From NCBI GenBank assembly GCA_003599235.1, contig QZJE01000020.1, positions 1 to 64,000 of the forward strand: a stretch of DNA of 64,000 nucleotides. The letters are read 5' to 3'. The position numbers and the translations under genes are program-made. A model generated the notes under the pieces. That model saw only the letters and a list, made by a program, of their open reading frames with translations. It did no database searches and was not told the DNA's origin. Positions 1 to 8,681 of the stretch are shown piece by piece. Position 1 is the first letter of the stretch; each line of letters starts with the position of its first letter. The DNA comes from Actinomycetota bacterium. Lineage in GTDB: Bacteria > Actinomycetota > Aquicultoria > SURF-47.

Positions 1-1
1 G

Positions 2-79
2 CAGAAGGTAATCCGCACTCTAGAAGAGAGCTTCTCCTGGGTTACTAACTTCAAGGCTTACTTGGATAAAAGGTTTTAG
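2..79 (+). CDS. 3' end of an unidentified gene (partial)
   Basis: The window opens inside a reading frame of 25 codons ending in TAG at 77-79. The visible C-terminus ends in WVTNFKAYLDKRF, which looks like genuine coding sequence, but it is too short to name a family. It runs codirectionally into dapB, whose start codon lies 18 nt further on. The dapB promoter (62-90) overlaps the last codons of this gene. I cannot assign a function. Confidence 0.45.
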   Translation, partial: QKVIRTLEESFSWVTNFKAYLDKRF

Positions 80-90
80 AGTGCTACACT
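62..90 (+). promoter_or_regulatory. dapB promoter, leaderless type
   Basis: TTGGAT (62-67), a 17-nt spacer and TACACT (85-90), with an extended -10 TG at 82-83. Only 6 nt (ACTTCC) separate the -10 from the dapB ATG at 97, so transcription should begin at or beside the start codon. There is no Shine-Dalgarno sequence, which fits a leaderless mRNA. Confidence 0.6.
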
Positions 91-96
91 ACTTCC

Positions 97-765
97 ATGA
101 TAAAAGTAGCTGTGTTTGGTGCCGCCGGCAAAATGGGCTCAGAAGTGGTTAAAGCTATAACAACTGATTCTGAGTTGGAACTGGTAGCTTCAGTTGATAT
201 TAATGACAACGCTAACGAAGCTTTAAAAAAAGTTGATGTAGCGGTTGATTTTACGCATCCTTCAGTGGTAATGGAGAACATCAATAGGGCCATAGGTGCA
301 GGTGTTCACTATGTCGTGGGAACCACCGGAATAACCCAAGAAAACCTCGATTCCATCAAACAATCACTAGAGGGCAAAGAGGTCGGTGTCTTTATTGCCC
401 CCAACTTTGCTATCGGGGCTGTTTTGATGATGGAGCTTTCTAAAAAAGCAGCCGCTTATCTAAGTGATTTGGAAATAATAGAGTTGCATCATAATCAAAA
501 AATAGATGCACCTTCGGGGACTTCTTTAAAAACAGCTACTGAGCTTAAAAAGATAGTCGGTAACGACATCCCCATTCACAGCGTTCGTTTGCCTGGACTG
601 GTAGCTCACCAAGAAGTAATTTTTGGCGGCCTAGGACAAACACTGACCATCAGGCACGACTCCATAGACCGCAACTCCTTTATGCCTGGGGTAGTTATGG
701 CTATCAAAGCTGTGTCTAATAAAAAAGGCTTAACTTACGGTCTTGAAAATATATTAGATATATAA
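97..765 (+). CDS. dapB: 4-hydroxy-tetrahydrodipicolinate reductase
   Basis: Cytoplasmic enzyme of the diaminopimelate/lysine pathway that reduces the DapA product with NAD(P)H. The N-terminus carries the Rossmann signature VAVFGAAGKMG, and the catalytic region ELHHNQKIDAPSGT lies near residues 129-142. At 222 aa it is shorter than the usual 240-270 aa, mostly through a compact N-terminal domain, but no essential motif is missing. The start is ATG 97, behind an extended -10 promoter with no SD. Its partner dapA lies downstream, separated by a palindromic repeat that overlaps the dapB stop codon. Confidence 0.95.
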   Translation: MIKVAVFGAAGKMGSEVVKAITTDSELELVASVDINDNANEALKKVDVAVDFTHPSVVMENINRAIGAGVHYVVGTTGITQENLDSIKQSLEGKEVGVFIAPNFAIGAVLMMELSKKAAAYLSDLEIIELHHNQKIDAPSGTSLKTATELKKIVGNDIPIHSVRLPGLVAHQEVIFGGLGQTLTIRHDSIDRNSFMPGVVMAIKAVSNKKGLTYGLENILDI

Positions 766-876
766 ATCCCAAATTTCAAAATATAAACTCCAAATAAAGC
801 CCAAGAATCAAATTCTAAACTTACAAACATTTTTTTGAATATTGGAAATTGACATTTATTTGCTATTTGGGATTTA
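764..876. repeat. Imperfect palindromic repeat (AAATCCCAAAT family)
   Basis: An 11-bp perfect inverted repeat, AAATCCCAAAT (764-774) and ATTTGGGATTT (865-875), flanks an AT-rich, partly self-complementary interior. The left arm overlaps the dapB stop codon TAA (763-765). It looks like a small non-autonomous palindromic element (MITE/REP-like). No coding capacity. The dapA promoter starts 28 nt beyond it. Confidence 0.5.
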
Positions 877-903
877 GAGCTTGTATTTTTTATAACAGAG
901 CCC

Positions 904-932
904 TTGTTAAATTACCACTCTAGTAGGATAAT
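904..932 (+). promoter_or_regulatory. dapA promoter
   Basis: TTGTTA (904-909), a 17-nt spacer and GATAAT (927-932). The -10 lies 9 nt before the dapA ATG at 942, so the transcript is leaderless or nearly so. No SD sequence is present upstream of dapA. Confidence 0.45.
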
Positions 933-941
933 ATTTAGACT

Positions 942-1841
942 ATGTATTTAGGTTCGCTGATAACAGCAATGGTTACTCCCTTCAAGGAGGACTTAAGCGT
1001 TGATTATAATACTGCAAAAAAACTGGCTAAGTTTTTGGTTGATAACGGCTCAGATGGCATTGTTGTGTGTGGAACTACAGGAGAGTCGCCAACATTAACT
1101 CATGATGAGAAGCTAAAGCTTTTTAAGACAGTAAAAGAGGTAGTTGGGGATAACGCATCGGTAATTGCCGGTACTGGTAGCAACAGTACTGCTGCCAGCA
1201 TCGAGTTAACCAAACAAACCGAGAAAACCAGTGTTGACGCTATATTAGCCGTTGCTCCATATTACAATAAGCCGCCTCAAGAAGGCCTGTACCGGCACTT
1301 TAAAGCTATTGCTGATAATACTAAGCTACCGGTGATAATCTACAACATACCTTCTCGAAGCGTTGTTAATATATCAGCTGATACTACTATTGCCTTATCA
1401 GAGGTTAATAATATCGTCGGCACCAAAGAAGCTAGCGGAAATTATGATGACATCGCTAAGATTATTAATAAGACCTCCGATGGATTTCTAGTATTTAGCG
1501 GAGACGACTCTGCTACATATCCCATTATGTCTTTGGGTGGAGATGGGGTAATAAGCGTTACTTCTCATGTTGCCGGTAATCAAATGAGGGAAATGCTTGA
1601 TTACTGCCATAAAGGGGTCTGGGATAGAGCCCTTACTCTGCATAATCGCCTGCTACCATTATTTAAAGGAATGTTTGTAACCACTAGCCCTATACTTATT
1701 AAAGCTGCTCTGGCCGAGATTGGTATGCCGGTGGGCAGCCTTAGGTTGCCGTTAATAAATGCTAGCAACGAACAAATTAGCGCATTAAAGAAAGTAATGG
1801 TTGAAACAGGTATAATTACATCAGTAGCATCTATTACATGA
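942..1841 (+). CDS. dapA: 4-hydroxy-tetrahydrodipicolinate synthase
   Basis: Condenses pyruvate with aspartate semialdehyde, the first committed step toward diaminopimelate (peptidoglycan cross-link) and lysine. It is a TIM-barrel Schiff-base aldolase of 299 aa, normal for the family. Visible motifs are the CGTTGESPTL loop near residue 44, YNIPSRS, and the Schiff-base lysine K162 in VGTKEASG. It works directly before dapB's enzyme. The stop codon TGA (1839-1841) lies on the boundary of a REP-like palindrome, so the last residues may have been altered by its insertion. Confidence 0.97.
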   Translation: MYLGSLITAMVTPFKEDLSVDYNTAKKLAKFLVDNGSDGIVVCGTTGESPTLTHDEKLKLFKTVKEVVGDNASVIAGTGSNSTAASIELTKQTEKTSVDAILAVAPYYNKPPQEGLYRHFKAIADNTKLPVIIYNIPSRSVVNISADTTIALSEVNNIVGTKEASGNYDDIAKIINKTSDGFLVFSGDDSATYPIMSLGGDGVISVTSHVAGNQMREMLDYCHKGVWDRALTLHNRLLPLFKGMFVTTSPILIKAALAEIGMPVGSLRLPLINASNEQISALKKVMVETGIITSVASIT

Positions 1842-1909
1842 GATTGCTTCGTCGCTAAACGCTCCTCGCAATGACGTCATTGCGAGCCCCGAAGGGGCGT
1901 GGCAATCTC
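1840..1909 (+). repeat. REP-like palindrome copy 1 (CAATGACGTCATTG core)
   Basis: A 70-nt imperfect palindrome runs from GAGATTGCTTCGTCG to GTGGCAATCTC around the core CTCGCAATGACGTCATTGCGAG. It begins inside the dapA stop codon and ends 13 nt before the uppP start. The same element occurs in inverted orientation at 51660-51733. Palindromes with this core are scattered in many bacterial genomes, which is general knowledge rather than a search result. Confidence 0.75.
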
Positions 1910-1922
1910 CAATTTGAAGAAT

Positions 1923-2723
1923 ATGACAATAATTCAAGCAATAATACTAGGAATCGTACAAGGCCTAACAGAGTTTTTACCTATAAGCAGCTCTGCCCAT
2001 TTGGTATTACTTCCCAAACTATTTGGCTGGCCGCAGTTATTAGACTCAACAACCCTTCAAGTTAACTTCGATATAGCCTTGCATTTCGGCAGCTTAATAG
2101 CCGTTGTTGGCTATTTTTGGAATGATTTAAATAAAATGGCTCTTTCTGTTACCGGCAAAAGGCAAAATAGTTCCGAGCGGCGTTTATTGGTATTTTTACT
2201 AATAGCTACCTTGCCGGCTGCTATTTTTGGCATAGTATTTAAGGATTTTTTCGAGCAATTGTTTGATAAACCCTTACTGGTAGCTTTTTTCCTAATAGGA
2301 ACTGGCTTAATTATCGTGTTAGCTGAAAGTGCCGCTAGGCCGCATAAGAGCTTAAAAGAAATGACTTTCTCTGAGAGTTTAGCTGTAGGCTTTGGCCAGG
2401 CTTTAGCTATTATTCCTGGGATATCGCGCTCAGGCTCAACAATCTCTATCGGTATCTGGTCTGGCTTAAAAAGGCAGGAGGCAGCCCGTTTTTCTTTCCT
2501 GCTTAGCGTTCCGGTTATCCTAGGCGCTACCATTGTTAGTTTAAGCGATTTTAAGTTCGAGTACTTAGGGGTAACCCTTGTTGGTTTCATTAGCTCTTTA
2601 ATTATGAGCTACCTGGCGATAAAATATTTAATAAGCTATCTTAAGAGGGGAAACTTACGGATATTTGCTCTATACTGTTTTTTAGCAGGCGGATTTTACG
2701 TAATATTTTCAACTATTAGATAA
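1923..2723 (+). CDS. uppP: Undecaprenyl-diphosphatase (bacitracin-resistance type)
   Basis: Integral membrane enzyme that recycles undecaprenyl pyrophosphate to the monophosphate carrier for peptidoglycan synthesis. Family signatures are GLTEFLPISSSAHLV near the N-terminus and PGISRSGSTIS near residue 165. Several hydrophobic helices span the 266 aa. ATG 1923 is chosen because the family starts at MTIIQAIILGIVQG; the upstream in-frame GTG at 1899 lies inside the REP-like palindrome. The stop overlaps the ftsK start (TAATG), indicating translational coupling. Confidence 0.95.
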   Translation: MTIIQAIILGIVQGLTEFLPISSSAHLVLLPKLFGWPQLLDSTTLQVNFDIALHFGSLIAVVGYFWNDLNKMALSVTGKRQNSSERRLLVFLLIATLPAAIFGIVFKDFFEQLFDKPLLVAFFLIGTGLIIVLAESAARPHKSLKEMTFSESLAVGFGQALAIIPGISRSGSTISIGIWSGLKRQEAARFSFLLSVPVILGATIVSLSDFKFEYLGVTLVGFISSLIMSYLAIKYLISYLKRGNLRIFALYCFLAGGFYVIFSTIR

Positions 2724-4873
2724 TGGCCAAAAAAAAGACAACCAAGAAGAAAACTGTATACATCAATAAAAGGCTAGCTGGTAATCTTAACGATGTCTAC
2801 GGCATAATTCTTTTTTCTCTTAGCCTGCTGTTGTTCGTATTCCTTTATACTGAAGCTACAGGGGTTGTAGGAACTTACTCCAATCAAGGATTAACTTATC
2901 TTTTAGGAAGCGGACGATTCTTTTTGCCACTTGCACTTTTAATCTGGGCTCTATATTTCATTTTTAATAAGAAAATCAGGGAAATAAACTTATTCGGATA
3001 TGGCTTGCTAATTTGTTTTTTAAGTTTAATTACGCTATTTCACGTTTCTTTTGAGTTAAAAGAGATGTTTGCCGATGTTGTGCTAAAGGAAGGCGGTGGG
3101 GTTGCCGGAGGGGTATTTGCATATATTTTTAAGTATATGTTAGGGACAACCGGGGCCTATATTGCTCTAGTTACTGCGTTTATTGTGGGACTAGTCCTAA
3201 CTACCAATGTAAATATATCTGAATTATCAACAACGGTTATCGATAGGATAAAACTTTATATGCAGCAATTCAAAGAAAAAGAACGCAGACCGGTAGTTAA
3301 TCAGCAGCAATTAAAAGAGCCAACGCCAAAAGGGGATAGAAAAATACAAGATGTTAGCAAAAACGATGTAGAGTTTGATCATCACCTACCAGATGAACAA
3401 GAGCCTGAAGACACGGAAAAAGAAACTCAAATAATTGAGGAACCGGCTAGTGACGGCCCCTATAATCTGCCACCGGTTAATATGCTTAAACGTACTAGCA
3501 TTAGTAAGGGCTTGTTGCAAAAAAAGAATGTTAAAGAAAACATCAGGGTTCTCGAAAAAACCTTGCATGATTTTGGAGTAGACGCCGGAGTATCAAAAGT
3601 AGTTACCGGGCCAACCGTTACCCGCTATGAGGTGCATTTAGCTTCCGGGGTAAAGGTTAACCGCCTTTTAGGGTTAGCTGATGATATATCATATGCTTTT
3701 GCTTCCCCGGATGTCCGAATACTAGCACCCATTCCAGGTAAATCCGCTATCGGTATCGAAGTTCCAAATATTCACCGTCAACTGGTAACTATCGGCGATA
3801 TATTAAATACACCTGATTTTAAAAAAGATAGCAGTATATTAAATATCGTTATTGGCAAAGACATAACCGGTCACCCTGTTTTTGCCGATTTAGCTTCAAT
3901 GCCTCATCTCTTGATTGCCGGAGCTACCGGCTCCGGAAAGAGTGTTTGCATCAACAGTTTGCTTACCAGTTTGCTTTGCCGCGCTACACCCGAACAACTT
4001 AAAATGATATTAATCGACCCCAAGAGGGTGGAGCTAGCCTTTTTTAATGACATTCCGCATCTAGCAGCACCGGTAGTAACTAATCCTAAGAATGCAGCTA
4101 ATGCTTTAGCCTGGGCGGTAGGAGAAATGGAGAGGCGCTATGAGATATTTCACTCAACCGGAGTCAAAAACATTAAGGGATACAATAGCCTCAAAAATAA
4201 GCCAGAGGATGGCAAAAACTTACCTTATATTATCGTAGTAATCGACGAATTAGCCGACTTGATGATGGTAGCTGCCAGAGAAGTAGAAGATGCCATTTGC
4301 CGCTTAGCCCAGCTAGCCAGAGCTACCGGCATTCACTTAGTTATCGCTACCCAGCGCCCATCTACTGATGTCATCACCGGATTAATTAAGGCTAATATTA
4401 TCTGCCGGATTGCTTTTGCTGTTGGCTCGATGACAGATTCCAGGGTTATTTTAGATACAGGTGGAGCAGAGAAGCTAGTAGGCAAAGGCGATATGCTGTT
4501 CTTAACCCCTGAAGTAATAAAACCACGCCGCCTGCAAGCTGCTTTTGTTGGCGAGAAAGAAATTGAGTCTGTTACCGGATTTATTAAAGCCCAGGCTAAA
4601 CCGGAGTATATCGAAGATATAACGGCTCCCAAAAAAGCCTCATTCGGGGTTGATGATTTCGATGACGAACTCTTAGATGATGCTATGGATATAATTGTGA
4701 GAAGCAAAAAAGCATCGGTTTCTTATCTGCAACGTAGACTTCGTATAGGTTATGGCCGGGCAGCCAGGCTCATGGATATGCTGGAAGAAAAAGGGGTAGT
4801 ATCAGAGCAAGACGGCAGCCGTCCCCGCGAAGTTCTTATCACCGAAGATGAATTGGAAGAAGTGCGTAGCTAA
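2723..4873 (+). CDS. ftsK: DNA translocase FtsK/SpoIIIE
   Basis: ATP-driven DNA pump at the division septum that clears chromosome ends. Four hydrophobic segments fill roughly residues 25-165, followed by an acidic linker (about 190-245). The motor domain shows Walker A GATGSGKS near residue 399 and Walker B IIVVIDELADLMM near 497. The C-terminal winged-helix gamma domain (SYLQRRLRIGYGRAARLMD) should read polar DNA motifs. At 716 aa it is typical of Gram-positive forms. It overlaps uppP by one base. Confidence 0.96.
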   Translation: MAKKKTTKKKTVYINKRLAGNLNDVYGIILFSLSLLLFVFLYTEATGVVGTYSNQGLTYLLGSGRFFLPLALLIWALYFIFNKKIREINLFGYGLLICFLSLITLFHVSFELKEMFADVVLKEGGGVAGGVFAYIFKYMLGTTGAYIALVTAFIVGLVLTTNVNISELSTTVIDRIKLYMQQFKEKERRPVVNQQQLKEPTPKGDRKIQDVSKNDVEFDHHLPDEQEPEDTEKETQIIEEPASDGPYNLPPVNMLKRTSISKGLLQKKNVKENIRVLEKTLHDFGVDAGVSKVVTGPTVTRYEVHLASGVKVNRLLGLADDISYAFASPDVRILAPIPGKSAIGIEVPNIHRQLVTIGDILNTPDFKKDSSILNIVIGKDITGHPVFADLASMPHLLIAGATGSGKSVCINSLLTSLLCRATPEQLKMILIDPKRVELAFFNDIPHLAAPVVTNPKNAANALAWAVGEMERRYEIFHSTGVKNIKGYNSLKNKPEDGKNLPYIIVVIDELADLMMVAAREVEDAICRLAQLARATGIHLVIATQRPSTDVITGLIKANIICRIAFAVGSMTDSRVILDTGGAEKLVGKGDMLFLTPEVIKPRRLQAAFVGEKEIESVTGFIKAQAKPEYIEDITAPKKASFGVDDFDDELLDDAMDIIVRSKKASVSYLQRRLRIGYGRAARLMDMLEEKGVVSEQDGSRPREVLITEDELEEVRS

Positions 4874-4911
4874 CTGATTAAACCCGTTCCAAAAGGGGCA
4901 ATAATCAAAGT

Positions 4912-5619
4912 ATGGGTTCAATCGGTGAAGAACTAGGTGATGTCCGCCGCAAAAAGGGAATTAGTCTCGAGAAAGTAGAAGAAGCAATCAAAGTTAGAAT
5001 AAAGTTCTTGGAAGCTATAGAAAAAAATGACTTCCAAACTTTGCCGGAGACGGTCTACACTAAAGGCTTTATCAGAGCTTATGCAGGTTACCTAGGGGTT
5101 AACCCCCAGCCCTATCTAAACCAATACAAATTACTACATCAGTCGCAAGAAAACTATGCTCTAAAAGAAATGCCTAAGCCTGTCATCAGACACGAATCTT
5201 ATCATATTAATAAGAGGTGGCTACTTCCGATTGCCATGGTGGTCTCTATATTTATGATTATTAGTTTCCTGGGCTTTATCGGCTCTAGTGAAAAATCTAA
5301 ACCTAATAAACCTTCTACTTTTATAACTAAACGGAAAAAAGTAAAGCCGAAACCAAAGCCATCTAAATCGCTTCCTTTTGAGATTACACTGCAGGCAATC
5401 AGGGGAAATTGGGTAAAGGTGATAATAGATAACAAACCAGTTTTTGAACAGTATATGTACAACGGCCAGCAAATGCGCTGGCTTGCCCGCAATACGGTAG
5501 TAGTAGTTACTAATCATGGCAACCGTTTAATTGCCTTTATAAACCGTAAACCAGTTGGATTTATTAACTCCGCCGACGTCCAATCGCAAAAGGTTTTTAA
5601 AAAAACAGATATCAAGTAA
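4912..5619 (+). CDS. RodZ-like helix-turn-helix membrane protein
   Basis: Architecture of RodZ: a cytoplasmic N-terminal XRE-like HTH (residues 1-70, with LGDVRRKKGISLEKVEEAI), one transmembrane helix around residues 100-122, a Lys/Pro-rich linker and a C-terminal extracytoplasmic DUF4115-like beta domain (ITLQAIRGNWVKVIIDNKP). RodZ links MreB or the elongation machinery to the membrane; no mreB is visible here. The position between ftsK and pgsA is a common Gram-positive arrangement. Confidence 0.85.
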   Translation: MGSIGEELGDVRRKKGISLEKVEEAIKVRIKFLEAIEKNDFQTLPETVYTKGFIRAYAGYLGVNPQPYLNQYKLLHQSQENYALKEMPKPVIRHESYHINKRWLLPIAMVVSIFMIISFLGFIGSSEKSKPNKPSTFITKRKKVKPKPKPSKSLPFEITLQAIRGNWVKVIIDNKPVFEQYMYNGQQMRWLARNTVVVVTNHGNRLIAFINRKPVGFINSADVQSQKVFKKTDIK

Positions 5620-5628
5620 AATCAAAGA

Positions 5629-6177
5629 ATGAAGCTTAAAGATATACTAAATGCTCCCAACAGGGTATCACTATCACGCATTTTATTAATACCGGTTTTT
5701 ATGGCTATTCTGCTATCAAACTTACCAAATAAGGAGTGGCTGGCTTTTTCTATTTTTATGATAATGGCCCTAACTGATAGCCTGGATGGTTACCTAGCAC
5801 GTACCAAAAATCAAATCACTGCGCTAGGTAAATATCTCGACCCGTTAGCAGATAAAATGATTATCTCGGCTGCGTTGATTACCCTAGTTGAGCTTGGTCA
5901 GCTTTCATCATGGATTGCCGTGATTATCATATCTAGAGAGTTTGCCGTTTCCGGTCTTAGAATGGTAACCGGAGCAAAGAATATTGTTATTCAAGCCAGC
6001 TATATGGGCAAAATAAAAACTCTTCTACAGGTTATTGCTATTGCTTTTTGGATAGTTAAATTACATGACCAAACGACAGTTTTTAATATCACTAGCTGGA
6101 TAGTTATGAGCGCAGCCATAATATTGACGGTTGTAAGTGGTATAGATTACTTCATCAAAGCCAAGGATTACCTATGA
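5629..6177 (+). CDS. pgsA: CDP-diacylglycerol-glycerol-3-phosphate phosphatidyltransferase
   Basis: Membrane enzyme making phosphatidylglycerol phosphate. The CDP-alcohol phosphotransferase motif D-x2-D-G-x2-A-R-x8-G-x3-D-x3-D is complete between residues 48 and 72 (DSLDGYLARTK ... LGKYLDPLADK). About five hydrophobic helices, 182 aa, family-typical. It lies 9 nt after the RodZ-like gene, and its stop overlaps the start of pncC by 4 nt, so the two are probably cotranslated. Confidence 0.95.
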   Translation: MKLKDILNAPNRVSLSRILLIPVFMAILLSNLPNKEWLAFSIFMIMALTDSLDGYLARTKNQITALGKYLDPLADKMIISAALITLVELGQLSSWIAVIIISREFAVSGLRMVTGAKNIVIQASYMGKIKTLLQVIAIAFWIVKLHDQTTVFNITSWIVMSAAIILTVVSGIDYFIKAKDYL

Positions 6178-6656
6178 AAACCTTAGCATCCTCAGTAGGT
6201 GATCTGTTAAGAGAAAGAAAAATGACTTTAGCTGTAGCAGAGTCGGTTACCGGTGGATACTTAAGCAATCTTATTACTAATGTTTCCGGTAGTTCGGATT
6301 ATTTTAAGGGAGGCTTCATTGTCTACAGCAACGAGTTAAAAAAATCTACTTTAGGTGTTGATAGCCAAGTACTTCAAAAACACGGGGCAGTAAGCCCAGA
6401 AGTAGCTGTGGAGATGGCTTTGGGAGCTATAAATAAATCTGGAAGCGATACAGCCTTGTCTATAACAGGTATAGCAGGGCCTTTAGGGGAAACTGAAGAC
6501 AAGCCGGTAGGATTAAACTACATAGGCTACGCCGATAAAAGAAGTACTGAAACCCACAAGTTTATATTTTCAAAAAGCAGGCAAGACATTAAGCAACAAG
6601 CAGCACAAAAGGCGTTAGAGATTCTTTATAAACATCTAATGGAAGACTATTTTTAA
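6174..6656 (+). CDS. pncC: Nicotinamide-nucleotide amidohydrolase (CinA C-terminal domain)
   Basis: 160-aa stand-alone version of the CinA C-terminal domain, which deamidates nicotinamide mononucleotide in pyridine nucleotide salvage. Conserved stretches are AVAESVTGGYLSN, FKGGFIVYSNELK, GAVSPEVAVEMA and SITGIAGP. The N-terminal molybdopterin-binding-like domain of full-length CinA is absent, so pncC is a better name than cinA. The pgsA-cinA-recA order is a classic Gram-positive arrangement. Confidence 0.9.
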   Translation: MKTLASSVGDLLRERKMTLAVAESVTGGYLSNLITNVSGSSDYFKGGFIVYSNELKKSTLGVDSQVLQKHGAVSPEVAVEMALGAINKSGSDTALSITGIAGPLGETEDKPVGLNYIGYADKRSTETHKFIFSKSRQDIKQQAAQKALEILYKHLMEDYF

Positions 6657-6699
6657 TACTTTTGGCCTTAGGCCTATTGCCTTTGTTGCCATGTATGTT

Positions 6700-7245
6700 A
6701 TGAGATTATTTGTTGCTATCGAACTGACGAAGCAAATAAAGAAACAGTTAGCAGAAGTTTGCCAAGAAATTGAGTTCATTAAAGCCTCTTGGGTCAATCC
6801 TGATAACATTCATTTAACTTTAAAATTTCTCGGAGAAGTCGATGAAGGGCTGTTGCCTAAGATTAAGAGCTCATTAAACAAAGCCTTAAAAGATACTACA
6901 ACACTAACATTAACTATAACTGACTTTGGTGCTTTTCCTTCGCCCAAGAAAGCCAGAGTTTTTTGGGTAGGAACACAAAAATCAGAAGAACTAAAATCTA
7001 TTGCCAATAAAATTGGCGACGCCTTAGTTCCGCTAGGCTTTGAAAAAGAAAAGAGGTCTTTTAAGGCTCACTTAACTATCGCCAGGCTAAGAGCAATTAA
7101 AGATATCACTACTCAACTAAAAAAGCTAAAACCTATCAATCAAGAGATATTAGTAAAAGAAGTAGTGCTGTTTAAAAGCAAGCTCTCGCCAAAAGGGGCT
7201 GTATATGATAAATTGCTGGTAGTGCCTTTAAAAAATATTTTATAA
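6700..7245 (+). CDS. thpR: RNA 2',3'-cyclic 3'-phosphodiesterase (2'-5' RNA ligase family)
   Basis: 2H phosphoesterase with both catalytic HxTx motifs, HLTLKFLGE near residue 45 and HLTIARL near residue 125. It hydrolyses RNA 2',3'-cyclic ends or reversibly ligates 2'-5' bonds. ATG 6700 gives the family-typical MRLFVAIEL; an in-frame ATG at 6691 is also possible. Neither has an SD. The upstream GGCCTATTGCCTTTGTTGCC resembles sequence at 55606-55627, so a small dispersed repeat may separate it from pncC. Confidence 0.9.
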   Translation: MRLFVAIELTKQIKKQLAEVCQEIEFIKASWVNPDNIHLTLKFLGEVDEGLLPKIKSSLNKALKDTTTLTLTITDFGAFPSPKKARVFWVGTQKSEELKSIANKIGDALVPLGFEKEKRSFKAHLTIARLRAIKDITTQLKKLKPINQEILVKEVVLFKSKLSPKGAVYDKLLVVPLKNIL

Positions 7246-7252
7246 AAATCTC

Positions 7253-7281
7253 TTGACTATCGAACAAGTGTTTGGTATGGT
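7253..7281 (+). promoter_or_regulatory. recA promoter with LexA (SOS) box
   Basis: TTGACT (7253-7258), a 17-nt spacer and TATGGT (7276-7281). The spacer contains CGAACAAGTGTTTG (7261-7274), matching the Gram-positive LexA box CGAACRNRYGTTYG in all but one position. LexA bound here would block RNA polymerase directly. The leader to recA is about 80 nt and carries a good SD (AGGAGG). Confidence 0.85.
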
Positions 7282-7366
7282 TATTGCTGACCGGTTAATA
7301 TTTAAGAAAAAAGAAGGAATGTGTATCTCGATTGCGAAATTAATTAGTAGGAGGTATTAGAGCAAA

Positions 7367-8437
7367 ATGGAAAAAGAAAAAGTATTAGAACTAACCAAAG
7401 ACCAAATCGAGAAAAAGTATGGAACCGGAGCTTTAATGAAGTTAGGAGACAAAGCTCCTCGGATGGGGATTGACATTATTCCCACCGGCTCAATGTCGCT
7501 AGACATTGCCCTTGGCATTGGTGGCTTACCTAGAGGCCGGATAGTAGAAATCTACGGGCCTGAGTCTTCCGGTAAAACCACTCTTAGCTTACAAGCAATA
7601 GCTGAGGCTCAAAAAACAGGGGGAATAGCTGCCTTCATCGATGCTGAGCATGCTCTGGATCCGGTTTATGCAAAGAAATTAGGCGTAGATATTGATAATC
7701 TATTAATATCTCAACCCGATACTGGCGAACAAGCTCTAGAGATTACTGAAATGCTTGTTAGGAGTGGCGCTATCGACATTGTGGTAGTCGATTCTGTAGC
7801 AGCATTGGTCCCAAAAGCTGAGATCGAAGGAGAAATGGGCGATGCACACGTTGGTTTGCAAGCCAGGCTTATGTCTCAAGCCTTAAGAAAGCTAGCCGGT
7901 ACTATTAGTAAGTCTAAGACCACTGCTGTTTTTATTAATCAACTTCGGGAAAAAATCGGAATTATGTTCGGCAATCCGGAGACAACTCCCGGCGGGAGAG
8001 CCCTTAAGTTCTATTCATCGGTGCGTATTGATGTCAGAAGAATTGAATCCCTTAAAAACGGTACTGAGTTTACAGGTAACAGGGTAAGAGCGAAGGTAGT
8101 AAAGAATAAGGTAGCTCCGCCCTTTAGGATTGCCGAGTTCGATATTTTATTTGGCCGCGGAATTTCTAAAGAAGCCGACTTAATCGACCTAGCTGTAGAA
8201 AAAGACATTATAGTTAAAAGCGGCGCCTGGTATGCTTATAACAACCAGAGAATCGGCCAAGGCAAAGATAATGTACGAACCTATCTGGAAGAACACCCTC
8301 AAATAACTAAAAAAATAGAGCAACAAATCAAACTCGCTTACGGTTTGACTGCTAGAAAAGAGCAATCGGCTACTGTTTCACCTAAGGTAAAGGAGATAAA
8401 AGTAGCTGACGAAAAGAAAGTAACTGTAAAGAATTAA
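7367..8437 (+). CDS. recA: Recombinase RecA
   Basis: ATP-dependent strand-exchange protein and LexA co-protease. 356 aa. Walker [10 protein letters not shown] near residue 66, the conserved [21 protein letters not shown] (Walker B) and [10 protein letters not shown] (loop region) are all present. The C-terminus is Lys/Glu-rich and variable. SD TAGGAGG lies about 14 nt upstream of ATG 7367. The SOS box in its promoter and at lexA shows it belongs to the damage regulon. A hairpin follows at 8448. Confidence 0.98.
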   Translation: MEKEKVLELTKDQIEKKYGTGALMKLGDKAPRMGIDIIPTGSMSLDIALGIGGLPRGRIVEIYGPESSGKTTLSLQAIAEAQKTGGIAAFIDAEHALDPVYAKKLGVDIDNLLISQPDTGEQALEITEMLVRSGAIDIVVVDSVAALVPKAEIEGEMGDAHVGLQARLMSQALRKLAGTISKSKTTAVFINQLREKIGIMFGNPETTPGGRALKFYSSVRIDVRRIESLKNGTEFTGNRVRAKVVKNKVAPPFRIAEFDILFGRGISKEADLIDLAVEKDIIVKSGAWYAYNNQRIGQGKDNVRTYLEEHPQITKKIEQQIKLAYGLTARKEQSATVSPKVKEIKVADEKKVTVKN

Positions 8438-8447
8438 ATATCAAACG

Positions 8448-8486
8448 GCTAAGGAGATTCTACGTTAATCGAAGGATCTCCTTAGC
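8448..8486 (+). terminator. Hairpin after recA, possible terminator
   Basis: An 11-bp perfect stem, GCTAAGGAGAT (8448-8458) and ATCTCCTTAGC (8476-8486), with a 17-nt loop. It starts 10 nt after the recA stop. The following sequence TATTAGCATTATT is only moderately T-rich, so termination may be partial. Confidence 0.5.
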
Positions 8487-8497
8487 TATTAGCATTA

Positions 8498-8526
8498 TTG
8501 ACTTTAATACACGCTAAGATTACGAT
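8498..8526 (+). promoter_or_regulatory. Promoter in the recA-rny gap
   Basis: TTGACT (8498-8503), 17-nt spacer, TACGAT (8521-8526). The predicted start near 8533 lies about 150 nt upstream of rny and about 100 nt upstream of an intrinsic terminator. Confidence 0.5.
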
Positions 8527-8532
8527 ATAAAT

Positions 8533-8658
8533 GGCTAAAATAGGCTTAACCGATTAAGGTTTTTATATAAATAATTAAATAAACATAAGAAAAGTTTATA
8601 TAAACAGGCTGGTATTGTATTAGGCCTATTAAGCCCCTTATTAGGGGTTTTATTATTT
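8533..8658 (+). ncRNA. Candidate small RNA or attenuated leader of rny
   Basis: About 125 nt between a sigma-70-like promoter (8498-8526) and a terminator (8631-8658), with no open frame of note. It contains GTTTATATAAAC, a perfect 12-nt palindrome. It could be a stand-alone sRNA or an attenuated rny leader. I recognise no RNA family. Existence as a discrete transcript is inference. Confidence 0.3.
8631..8658 (+). terminator. Intrinsic terminator upstream of rny
   Basis: AAGCCCCT (8631-8638) pairs with AGGGGTTT (8643-8650) around a short loop, followed by TATTATTTTA. The hairpin ends about 20 nt before the rny SD (AAGGAG). Confidence 0.5.
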
Positions 8659-8681
8659 TATATAAGAAAAGGAGCAGTTAA

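Noticed and set aside
1899-1922. GTG start extending uppP by eight residues
   Set aside because: It lies inside the REP-like palindrome, and the family N-terminus begins at MTIIQ from ATG 1923.
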